A DNA stretch of 64,000 nucleotides from NCBI GenBank assembly GCA_964007475.1, contig OZ023273.1, forward strand, positions 54,827,834-54,891,833, read 5' to 3'. Every line of letters begins with the position of its first letter. The first letter of the stretch is position 1. The stretch comes from Hybos culiciformis (taxonomy: Eukaryota; Arthropoda; Insecta; Diptera; Hybotidae). The notes beneath the pieces are model-generated. The model was not told where the DNA came from, made no database searches, and was given only the letters and a program-made list of their open reading frames with translations. The translations under genes were made by a program, and so were the position numbers. Shown piece after piece: positions 11,171-21,910 of this stretch.

Positions 11171-11446
11171 TTAACCTCCGCTAATTGGTGGAATTAATGC
11201 AATTTCATCTGTTTCCTTTAATTTAACTCTTTCATCCAAACTTTCACAATAATTTTCATTAATAGCTAAAATTAAACTTTCCCGAATTGATTCCAAATTA
11301 AATGTTTCTATTAAATTGTCAAAAAGTTTTTGAACCGTGACTTCTTCGTCAGCAATTTCTAAAAAAGTTTCGCTTAAATTTGATAATTCACGAGATTTTG
11401 CAAAAAATAAAATTTTAACTTTAATTAGATTACAATTTTTATTCAT
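11171..11446 (-). CDS. Mocs2A: MOCS2A, molybdopterin synthase sulfur-carrier subunit
   Basis: A single-exon 91-residue protein of the ThiS/MoaD family with a beta-grasp fold. It starts with [20 protein letters not shown] and ends in PPISGG, the free C-terminal Gly-Gly that is adenylated and thiocarboxylated by MOCS3 and inserted into MOCS2B. The length matches the family (80-95 residues). The MOCS2B start codon lies 71 nt after the stop on the same strand with no obvious promoter between, so the pair is most likely made from one bicistronic transcript, as known for MOCS2 in mammals and flies. Here the two frames do not overlap, unlike the human gene. The start ATG at 11446 is the first in frame and gives the expected N-terminus. 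Confidence 0.9.
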   Translation of the reverse strand: MNKNCNLIKVKILFFAKSRELSNLSETFLEIADEEVTVQKLFDNLIETFNLESIRESLILAINENYCESLDERVKLKETDEIALIPPISGG

Positions 11447-12444
11447 TTCACGAATATTTTTATCATTATTTTTTTTTAATTTAAAAACAATTGAATTAAT
11501 TTATATTTCAATTTTTTGCTTAGAAACAATTAAAAAGAAATTCTATATTTTTATTAATAATTAATTTCAATTAAAATTCAATTATAAATTTATTTATGAA
11601 TATGATAAAACAAATTATTCGGCATCGGCACTTCGGCAGCAAAATTATTATGATTCTGGAAAACAGCAGAACAACAGAAGATTAGTAGAATTAGATAAGA
11701 AATTACAGATTGTTGTAGCTGTACTGTAGCGTGTAGCCTGTTGCTTTTGTAGGCTTGTACTGTTGTAGATATATTAAACAAAAGACAAAACAAAAGAAAT
11801 ATAAACAGATACAGATTACAGATACAGAGAACAGAGTATATATAAAAGGTTAATTCAAAAAACAGAACAAAAAGTCAAAATTAAAAAATTTATTTTATTG
11901 TTTTTTGTTTACATTTCACGAATATTGTAGCCACCTCGCTAACGCCAACAAATTAAAGAATAAGGTGTACTGTTTTCGTCATTATGGAAGAACGCTTATG
12001 AAAGCCGATTTTTTTTATAAATGGCATGAATTTGCTTTAACAAATATGTATGTAGTATGCAGCAAGTTGTAGTATGCATAAAATAAAATTTATATATACA
12101 TTTTTTTTTTAGCTTTCATTTTTCGAATTTAAATTTTGAAATAATTAATTCAAAGCATATTAATAAACTTATAAGTTCTTTAATGTCAATTTTCCTTCTA
12201 GTTTATTTGCAGATTTTGATCGCATTACAAATTACAAAAGTTTTTCAGTTTATTCAACTAAGCCATGAATGAAGAATTATTGACACTGACAATTTTAATT
12301 TTTTTTTACTGCTGGCAAATTATTACAATAAATAATATACAGAGACACATTGTTTTTCGTTAATAAAAAAGAGATCTGTGAACTGTGAAGTGAAGCAATT
12401 AAAAAAAATTTATTTTAATAAATTTTATTAAATTCTAAAAAAAA
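11447..12444. promoter_or_regulatory. Divergent promoter region between Mocs2A and NEMF
   Basis: The two start codons face away from each other across 998 bp. No coding exon is seen between them, so both transcripts must begin here. I cannot place a TATA box or initiator with confidence in such AT-rich DNA. An imperfect ACAGA repeat lies at about 11805-11870. Confidence 0.5.
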
Positions 12445-15400
12445 ATGAAAACAAGATTTAATACTTACGATATTGTTTGTGGTGTCACAGAGCTTCAAAA
12501 GTGAGCTTATTTACAAACAGTAGAACGTAAAGTAGAGAGTACCACACACGACACGACACACAACAACAACATTCTGATTCATTGAACAGGGAATGGGGAA
12601 ATTACGCTACGTTCCGACCTGATTTTAGTAGTTCTATCCAAGCTATCTAGCTATTAGAATAAAATATTAGTAAAAACAAACATAGTAAAATTTCAAATCC
12701 CTCGAATCTGCATTCTAATTCTAGTAATAAAATAATGAACAAAAAAAATTTTTATTGCGTAAATTTAAAGTTTCTAAATTGCTATTTGCAATTTCAACTA
12801 ATATCAATAATCCATAAATAATAATTTTACAATTTTTATTATCTCATTAGATGATAGGTACCTACCTAGGTACCTTATATAATAAAGTGATAATACGAAT
12901 TGCATTTAGTCTGGATAGAAACCTACAAATATTGTTTTAATGTATATAAGTGGGTACCTGGGTGCACCCTGTGGATACAGTATCTTTCATTCCATTATTG
13001 GAATAGGTTTTATTCAAAAATGGAAATACATAATTATACCTACAGCTACACCTATTAAAAAACTAAATATTTATAATAAAACAGCATTTCTAATGCATGC
13101 TCAACATGTTGGTGTATCTATATGTACTAGTTAACTGACGTCCATAACATAAAAAAATTTACATCTCAAACTTTATTGTCTCTACTGTTACGTCTAGAAT
13201 CTAGATACCTATTAAGTAAGTATCTCAGTAATACATTAATTTTTACATTTTATTTTATAGACTTGTTGGTCTTCGGGTTAATCAAATTTATGACATCGAC
13301 AATAAAACCTATTTAATTCGTTTTCAACAAAATGAATTAAAAATTGTTTTGCTCCTTGAATCTGGAACTCGTTTTCACACTACCGCATTTGAATGGCCTA
13401 AAAATGTAGCACCATCTGGATTTAGTATGAAATTAAGAAAACATTTAAAAAATAAAAGATTAGAGAAGTTGGAACAACTAGGTACTGATCGTATTGTTGA
13501 TTTCAAATTTGGAATGGGAGAAGCATCTTATCATGTTATTTTAGAATTGTATGATAGAGGAAACATACTTTTAACAGATCATGATTTCACCATTTTAAAT
13601 ATTTTGCGACCCCACACTGAAGGCGAACAAGTACGGTTTGCTGTTCGAGAAAAATATCCACTTGATCGAGCAAAAATTACTTCATCAGAACTGAGCGAAA
13701 GTGAAATTATTGATTTAATGAAAACTGCACAACCTGGTGATAATTTGAGAAGAATCTTAACACCGATTCTGAATTGTGGTCCCTCCATAATTGATCATGT
13801 TTTGCATAAGCATGGTCTAAATAACTGTATTATCGCTGGTGAAGAAGAAAAAATAGATGAAGTTCAACCTGAAGTTCAACCTGAAGTTCAACAACAAAAG
13901 AACCAGAAAAAGAAGAAGAAGCGAGGTAATGTAAAAAATTCAGGTGGAGATAAACAACATAATTTTGATTTGGAAAAAGATTTGAAAAAACTACATGAAG
14001 CAATCCAAGATGCTAATGCAATTATCCTTGAAGCTAAGAACAACACATCAAAAGGTATATTACAACCTCAATAACAACTTTGTTTTTTTTTTAGTAGAAT
14101 TTTAAAAATTTTTTTATTTTAATTCAGGTTACATTATTCAGAAAAAAGAAGTCAAACCATCGGATAATTCACAAAATGAAGAATATTTTTATCATAATAT
14201 TGAATATCATCCGTTCCAGTTAGAACAATTCAAAGATATGCCTTTTAAAGAGTTTGACACTTTTATGGCTTGTGTTGATGAATTTTATTCTACACTTGAA
14301 GGGCAAAAAATTGATATGAAAACTTTGCATCAAGAGCGTGATGCATTAAAAAAATTACAAAATGTTAAAAATGATCATGCCAAACGCTTAGAGAACTTAA
14401 ACAAAGTTCAAGAAGAAGATAAACAGAAAGCTGAATTGATTACCAGAAATCAAGTTGTTGTAGACAATGCAATCTTAGTAATAAGAAGCGCAATCGCTAA
14501 CCAAATGTCATGGCCGGATATTCATGAACTTGTTAAAAATGCTCAAGCAAATGGAGATCCTATAGCCAGTTTAGTCAAACAATTGAAATTAGAAATAAAT
14601 CACATATCTCTTACACTCTCAGGTAAGTTTGAATGAGCTGAATGATTTAAATTAATTTCATATAAATTAAATATCTCATTTTTAACCATTTTAACGAACC
14701 ATTACCAATCGCGAGTATTAAGGAAAAATATTTAAAATCCAATTAGAAAATAAAAATAAAAGTTTAATTGATATATATTTTTAGATCCTTATCGCGCTAA
14801 TTTATATGGAAGCGATGACGACGATGGTGACGACGATAACGATAAGAATGACTTATTGCCAAATATGACAGTTGATATTGACTTGGCATTATCAGCTTGG
14901 GCGAATGCAAGAAAATATTACGATCAGAAACGAAGTGCCGCAAAAAAAGAACAAAAAACTGTTGATGCATCACAAAAAGCTCTAAAATCTGCAGAGCGAA
15001 AAACCCAACAGACTTTAAAAGAAGTTCGAACTATATCAACCATATCGAAAGCAAGAAAAATGTATTGGTTTGAAAAATTTTATTGGTTCATTAGCTCTGA
15101 GAATTATTTAGTTATAGGCGGCCGTGATGCTCAACAAAATGAGCTTATTGTTAAAAGGTTAAAGAAAATTTCTCACATTCATTCCTACAATATTAACATA
15201 AAATTTTTTTTTGATTTTAGGTATATGAGACCAACTGATATTTATGTTCACGCTGAAATACAAGGTGCTTCTAGTGTTATAATTCGTAATCCTACTGGTA
15301 ACGATGTTCCTCCTAAAACTCTCTTAGAGGCTGGTACAATGGCAATATCTTATAGTGTGGCTTGGGATGCTAAAGTTGTCACCAGTGCTTACTGGGTGAA

Positions 15401-16913
15401 AAGCAATCAAGTATGATTTTTTAGTTTTAACATTTTTTTAAAATTCTAAAATTTGTTGACTTTTGAAGGTTACGAAAACAGCACCTAGTGGTGAATACTT
15501 AGGAACAGGAAGTTTTATGATACGTGGGAAAAAGAATTTCTTACCTCCATGTCATTTGATTATGGGATTGAGCTTGTTATTTAAATTGGAAGATAGTTCC
15601 GTAGAAAGACATAAAGGAGAACGAAGAGTTCGAACCTTTGATGATGGTATTGATCAATTAAAAGAAATAACTATTGAAAACGAAAAATTAGAAGTAGTAG
15701 TAGAAGAAGATGAGGAAATTCAATTAGAAAATTCTGATGATGACGATAAGAAAAGTGATCAAGATAAGAACGAAGATATTGATAAAATTGATATAGAAAA
15801 TTCAAAAATTGAATTATCTAATAATGAAAACAGTGATAGAGAAAGTGATGATGAAATTAAATTTCCTGATACACAAATTAAGGTTGAACATGACACGGGA
15901 AAAATTTTTGTTGGAGCAAATATTGCTTCTTCCAAAATTGAAAATAACTCAATTTCATTAAAAGACTCTACCGAAGAAACGATAATAGCAGCCTCACAAC
16001 CTCGTAAAAAGCAGCAAATAAACTCAAAAAAGAAAAAAGCTGAAAAAGAACGAAAGACAGAAGAATATAAAATGCAGCTTTTAGAACAAAAGGCATTGCA
16101 GCAGCAGCAACAGCAGTCACAATTAAAACGTGGCCAAAAAGGAAAATTGAAAAAAATTAAATCGAAGTATCGTGACCAAGACGAGGAAGAACGTGAATTG
16201 AGAATGAATATTTTGAAATCTGCTGGATCAGATAAACAGAAGTTGGAACAGAAGACAAATGAAGAAGAACAAGAACACAAAAAGTTTCAAAAACGACAAA
16301 TTCACCCAAAAGAAAATTCAAATGATGATGACGCAGATGATGTTCCAGCAAGTGCAGATGTTGATATGTTGGATTCTCTGACAGGAGCACCCATATTAGA
16401 AGATGAACTTTTATTTGCTATTCCATTTGTTGCACCTTATCAATCAATTTTAAATTACAAGTAAGTATTATTATTTATATTTACATAAGCCTTAAAGCAA
16501 TGCTCTTTATCAAATTGTTCATTAAGTTCAAATCCAACTTTTTGAAATTTTAAATTTTAATTATTTCTTTTATATGGCACTTTAACCGCAGTAAAGTCAC
16601 AACACAACGAAGCAATAAATTTGAATTTATATTTTCTTCATTTTGCAAAAGTTTAAAATATTGAAAAATTCTCTTACATTATTATTTTTCATAATGAGTT
16701 TATTTTTTTTCTAGATTTAAAATCAAGTTGACCCCTGGTACCGGGAAGCGTGGCAAAGCAGCTAAAACCACATTATTAATGTTTTCCAAAGACAAAACAT
16801 GTTCAGCACGTGAAAAAGATTTATTGAAAAGTATCAAAGAGGAAGCATTGGCACGTAATATTCCTGGAAAAGTTAAATTATCTGCTCCTCAATTACAAAA
16901 GTTCAAGAAATAA
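12445..16913 (+). CDS. Clbn: NEMF / Caliban, ribosome quality control factor (Rqc2 family), seven exons
   Basis: Exons: 12445-12500, 13261-14054, 14128-14622, 14785-15157, 15221-15410, 15469-16460, 16715-16913; 3099 nt, 1032 residues, close to human NEMF. All introns have GT/AG ends and keep frame. The protein binds stalled 60S subunits carrying peptidyl-tRNA, recruits Listerin and elongates the stalled chain with C-terminal tails. The NFACT-N domain comes first (D9; GTDRIVDF with D95-R96; YDRGNI at 116-121), and D9, D95 and R96 match the residues needed for tailing in yeast Rqc2. Coiled-coil and helical parts follow (exon 3), then the NFACT-R domain in exons 4-6 ([49 protein letters not shown]). 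Then comes a long acidic and lysine-rich linker, and an NFACT-C domain in exon 7 ([30 protein letters not shown]). Short exon 1 was placed by its conserved N-terminus and a GTGAGC donor. Confidence 0.95.
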
Positions 16914-16952
16914 ATCAGAATTTAGTTTTTTTTTGTTTGCATTCATTGTTTA

Positions 16953-16958
16953 AATAAA
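16953..16958 (+). terminator. Poly(A) signal of NEMF
   Basis: AATAAA 40 nt after the NEMF stop codon, followed by T-rich sequence. Spacing is typical. Confidence 0.65.
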
Positions 16959-17292
16959 AAAATATTTATATTCTAATATTAAGTGGTTTTTTTACTACTA
17001 AAATCTAAAATAATAATTATTTTATCTTTATTCAAAAACGATTCAATTCTCTCATCAATAGTTTCGTCATATTAAGGTAGTGCCAGAAATTTTTATTTTA
17101 TTACTAATAATACCACTTCATGAATTAAATACAATTTGTAATAAATAAAAATGATAATAGTTTATACCTCAATTTTCGTGAAATAATTACAAAAACCTGG
17201 ACGTTGGACTTATAATTTTAAGGCATTGACCTTAATAACCATAGGACGAGTAGACATAAGGCTTTTGAAGTTTAAGGAATATTACACGTTCG

Positions 17293-17430
17293 ACATATCG
17301 TCGGTTGCATTCCTATTTGTCCAAACGACCGTTTTATGCTTTTTATGTTTTGATTAATTACCATTTTTTGAAATGTCAAATCTAGACTTCATTAAAAGTT
17401 TTTTATTTTTGTTTTATTCAAAAATCACAA
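17293..17430 (+). mobile_element. One-armed copy of a foldback MITE
   Basis: The segment from TATCGTCGGTTGCATTC through GTCAAATCTAGACTTCATTA matches the left arm of the complete foldback element at 48811-49090 and runs a little past it, then the similarity stops. The opposite arm is missing, so this is a truncated copy. Confidence 0.7.
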
Positions 17431-18553
17431 ACTTCTATAATAATTCTATAATAAATATAAGTACCTTATCACAGACTGGCGATGATAGGTATACTAACTG
17501 TAATAACAGTAAGTGTAAGAGGTTCGACGATCTAGATAAGTGTAAAAATAAATAGTTGAATTGTAAATCATACCCTTTTTTGTGGGACAATTTTCATAGT
17601 ATTCAGTATATTATCAAAATATTTTCCGGTAATGATTGATAATTATATTTATACATAGATTTATCAATAGATAATGAAAATTTTTCATACATATTTCATA
17701 AAACTTCGATTTTCAGTCGGACGGTATTGTTGATTTGCTATTTAAAAGGCCAAACATCCAAAATTTAACATGTTAAGACCTCTGACGACGACAAAAAGGA
17801 AAATTGAAATGTGAATAAAATTGCTTTCCTTTTCAATTGGTTTTGAGACATTGAAAAATATAATATAATAAAAAAAAGTAAAAAAAGCACAACCCATAAA
17901 AACGAAGTTCCGTCAACCAATCGAGCTGAAATTTTGGTATAATGCATTGTCACCGACTATGAACTGAGGACGGGGATAATTTTCACTAATAAAATTTGGG
18001 GACAAATAATCAAAAACACAATCAACGCTACCAAGTTAATATAAAGGATTAAAAAATACATATGTAGAACCTTCTATCAGAATTATATCGGTTGAATAAT
18101 TTATAACTTTGTTTAGTAACTATTTTTAAATTTTTTACATGAGCTAAAAAAATATAAAGGCAAACATGAAATTCTGTAGCCACTCCCATTCTTTATATAT
18201 TCAACTTATTTCAATTTCGTTGCGAAAAATTAAATTTCATTCAACGCTTGCTAAACCTTTAAAATTATAATAAAACAAGAGATTAAAATGCTGTTAAAAA
18301 GTTTAAGATAACTTTTTCCTTTTTTTCTTTTATTTTTTTCCTATCTCATTTTGGCTTTTCAGGACCAAATCTGAAAAAGTAAGCAGCTCATTTTTTCTAG
18401 ACATCGTTTTGTCAAACTGTCTTTCAAAAAATCAGTGAGAAAAGTGTTTAAAAAACTTTCTGAATAATTATAAAATGTATTATACATATATACATAGTTA
18501 TTATATACATAGTAGATCACAACACATGTTAAGAAAATTTGTTATTACAACTA

Positions 18554-18665
18554 GTTGTGTATACACAAAACACATAGGCACGAGTCAATACTTATATCAC
18601 GAGACCGTTAGGTCGAGTGATATAATATTGACAAGTGTCCATGTGTTTTTGTGTATATACACAAC
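18554..18665. repeat. Palindrome with arms of about 47 bp
   Basis: GTTGTGTATACACAAAACAC at 18554 is mirrored by GTGTTTTTGTGTATATACAC near 18645-18662, and the similarity continues inward to TATATCAC / GTGATATA. The centre contains GAGACC-GTTA-GGTCGAG. It looks like a small foldback element; no clear target duplication. Confidence 0.75.
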
Positions 18666-18910
18666 GAGCTGTATAACGAGCTGTATAAGTAAGCTATGGT
18701 AAACAAAACAACTTTCACTACTTTTTTCAAATAAATTTAAAAATAAAAACGAAAAAATATTTTATTGATTTCTCTTCGAAACTCATGTTGAAATTATTTA
18801 CAGAAAATAAAATTTTTGGATGTTTTTTTGTTTAAAACGGTTGGTACTAAGTTTTCTGTTTAAACTTTTTTTTTATTTATTCGGGCATTAAAACAGAATG
18901 CTTTGATTAT

Positions 18911-19190
18911 CAACGTCCTTAACGTAAAAAGTTAAAATACATTTAACTTTTTACGTCGTCAACGTCGTGTCGTCAACGTCAACGTCAAGTTAAACCGTCT
19001 CCGTACACTTCCATACATTTAATATTTCTTACGTCTTTAGCGTCACGTCCGTCGCGTCCAGTTAAACAGAGCTATTAGCGTCATTAACGTCGAGACTGTA
19101 TGCGTTCATACATTTTTATACGTTTAATATTTCTTACGTCATTTGCGTCGCGTCCGTCGCGTGCGTCACGTCGAGTTTAACCAAACTATA
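18911..19190. repeat. CpG-rich CGTC/ACGT repeat patch
   Basis: A perfect 15-bp stem (18922-18936 with 18942-18956, ACGTAAAAAGTTAAA) is followed by short CGTCAACGTC repeats and two diverged copies of a roughly 105-bp unit sharing TTTAATATTTCTTACGTC at 19018 and 19123. The patch has many CG dinucleotides against a very AT-rich background. Confidence 0.8.
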
Positions 19191-19451
19191 ATACATTCCG
19201 ACGCAATAGCATCAAATAGCAAATAGGAATTTTTGTATGGATATTATTTGTGTTGAAGTATTTTTATTGAAGTATTTTTATTTAAAAATTATTCATTACC
19301 TTTTAAAATTCAATAACTTTTTCACCTCGAATGATGAAATTCTACGATTTCGGGTTTGGTATAGTTAGAGACTTTTTAACCGGCCAGGAATTTTCTTATA
19401 AAATTTATATACATTTATATATAATAAACTTTTTTAAAACTGTGTTGCATA

Positions 19452-20297
19452 CAGGCCCTGAGAGAGCTTCAATGAGCTTCAATTTAGTTTAATAATAACA
19501 AAATCCAAAAAATCATGTAATAAAATAATATAAAAATAAAATAATTTTAAAAAGGCCTTATACTCGCTTTAGAATTGGCAAATTCCTTAATAATTTTGGA
19601 AAAAATCAAGTTTTCGTGTATAGTCACAATTTATATTTAGGTTTGAGAAAACATTTAGTCTTTCTAGAAACATTGGCGATCTGTTAAAAATTTATATTCT
19701 TTTCAAGGTACTAAAGCTTTCAGCGAAAGCAACGGTGCGACTCGAAAATATTCTAACAATAATTGACAAATTTGGAAACCGCTGTATTAAATTCGTTTCA
19801 AGAATGTATTTTTAGTAAATTTTCAGGTAATGGATCTATGTCAAAGTTAGTTCTATAAATATTCTTTAAAAATATAAATTCATCAATTATTTCAATAGAA
19901 ATTAATTTCCTTTGAGTATTTTTCTAACAACCGATTCGCTGAAACTTTTATTTCTTTCTCAGACATAATCTTCAAATAACCAAATAACTTTAAATAAATT
20001 GCAATTTTCAGCAATGATTTGAATCGCCTTGACAATCCAGATATTTCAGAATCAATAACACAGAAGATTATTCTAAGATAGTGTTCCTCAGAAGCGGATT
20101 GTGTTTTGCAATTGCCTGTTGTTCTAATATTTTTTAAAACCAAAGCCTATACTAGAACTTTTTTCTGCTATGTGAATAAATTTTAACAGATTTTCTAATA
20201 GAAAGCTACAAATTTTCTGATTTTTTTTAAATTGTGGGCCCCAAAAATCGGGGGCCCATGCCATATGTCCCTGCTGACCCCCCTCTATCTGGGCCTG
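19452..20297 (-). mobile_element. hAT transposon remnant, 846 bp, with intact ends
   Basis: The ends CAGGCCCTGAGAGAG (19452) and, inverted, CAGGCCCAGATAGAG (ending 20297) match at 13 of 15 positions. The element is flanked by a perfect 8-bp direct repeat GTTGCATA (19444-19451 and 20298-20305), the length produced by hAT transposases. The coding remnant inside runs on the minus strand. At 846 bp it is far shorter than an autonomous copy, so it is internally deleted but was probably mobilised with both ends. Confidence 0.92.
19560..20143 (-). pseudogene. Decayed C-terminal part of a hAT transposase (ZMYM1-like)
   Basis: On the minus strand the first part (20143-19892) includes EEHYLRIIFCVIDSEISGLS, like the region before the catalytic glutamate in ZMYM1-type hAT transposases. 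After stops and frame changes, 19760-19560 reads RTVAFAESFSTLKRI, stop, then FNRSPMFLERLNVFSNLNI, the hAT dimerisation motif normally near ASAERSFSKLK...RSTMSQERL. Several stop codons are present, so no protein is expected. The N-terminal zinc finger and most of the catalytic core are missing. Confidence 0.8.
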
Positions 20298-20699
20298 GTT
20301 GCATAGATGGATGTCGATTATGGGGATTTAAAAAAAATGTTGCACTCCATTGGTTTTCAAGGATTCGGACTGGGATATATTTTGATGTTATTTGTATATA
20401 TGGTATATGGTATTAAAGAAATCTTAAATATATCTATAGTTGTGATGAAAGTATCTCACAAATTAAAAGAAATCTGAAATTGAAACATTGAAAATGGGTA
20501 ACAATCTTCATTTATCGTTAAAAATTGTTAGATTTTTTTTTTCAAATAATATTTCCCACAAATAACCATCAGCAACAAAATACCCTCAATAAAATTCCAC
20601 CATTAAATTATACGTCTAATAATCATATGAAAAATAATTTTTATACCAAATATCAACTTTTATACATGCGCATTTTTATAAAATAATAATAAAGAAAAT

Positions 20700-21910
20700 T
20701 TCTTATAAATATACCATATATTATAATATTTTAACTTTTATCTTTTTTCTTCTTTAGCAGAAAATTTATATATAAAAAAAAAAAAAGAAATATATTTTTT
20801 TTTCCAATATTTTAATTCGTGGTTAATTTTTTTCAAAGCCATAACGTTAAAGAAATGGCTGACTCGAATTTATTAATATTTAATTTTTAAAATAAAATTT
20901 TTAACATAAAAAAAAATTAAAAAATGTTTTAGTGAAATAATGTTTAAAATATTTAAAAAATAAATATATAAATAAAAAAAAATATGTTATATTTAGAATT
21001 AAAAAAAAAATTATATATTTCAAATTTTTTTTTTTTTACATGAAATTTTTGTTATAAAAATTTGTTAAAATTTTCTCTTAAAAAAAAGAAGAAAAAAAAT
21101 TAAAATTAAAAATTAAAAAGCTGAAAAATTAGAAAAAAGAAAAATTAAAAAAGGAAAAAAAATAAATTTTTTCTTCAAAAAAAAAAAAAATTTTTAAATT
21201 ATTGAAAAAAAAAAAAATTAATAATTTTTAAAGAATATTTTTTAAATAATGGTAAATTAAGAAAAATCATATCAAAATCTGAAAAAAGCAAAATAAAAAA
21301 AATTTATTTATAAAAATAAAAAATATAAATAAAAAAAAAATTTAACAAAAAAAAAAAGTTTGATTTTTAAAAAATAAAGAAAAAGCACTCCACACCCATA
21401 CAAATATTATTATTCCTTTTTTTTTTTTTTTGTGTGATAAATATTTTTTTTTTTTTAGTTTTTTCCTTTTGGCAAAATAAAAATAAATATTAATAGTGGT
21501 ATTCTATTGTGGAGGAAAAAATAAAAATAAAAATATGAAAAGAAAAAAAATTTAATTAAAAAAAAATTAAAATTAAAAAATTTTAGCTATGCCGCCCTTA
21601 GATTAGAAAAAAAAAAAAAAGATCTTTTCATTTATTTTCAATTTTAATATAAAATTATTTATACCTACATATATATTATAAATCTTTAATAATAAAAAGA
21701 AAATTTCCATATAATTTTATTGTTTTTCTTTTTTTGTGTTTGTTATTTTTCATCTGTGTATTTTCTTTTTGGATTATCAAAAAAAAAGGATATAAATTTT
21801 TACATATACCCGTAAAAATAAAGTAAGAGAGGTCTATTTATAATCAATAATAATAATAATAATAAGAATAAAAAAAAAGAAATATTATTTTTTTAATTTT
21901 TTTGTGTTTA
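20700..21910. repeat. Low-complexity A- and T-run region
   Basis: More than 1 kb consists almost only of A and T runs with scattered AAAAAG and TTTTTC, ending in a short AAT repeat near 21848-21864. I see no coding potential. Confidence 0.7.

Noticed and set aside
15759..16390. Cysteine- and serine-rich minus-strand open frames
   Set aside because: They are the antisense of the acidic, lysine-rich NEMF exon 6.
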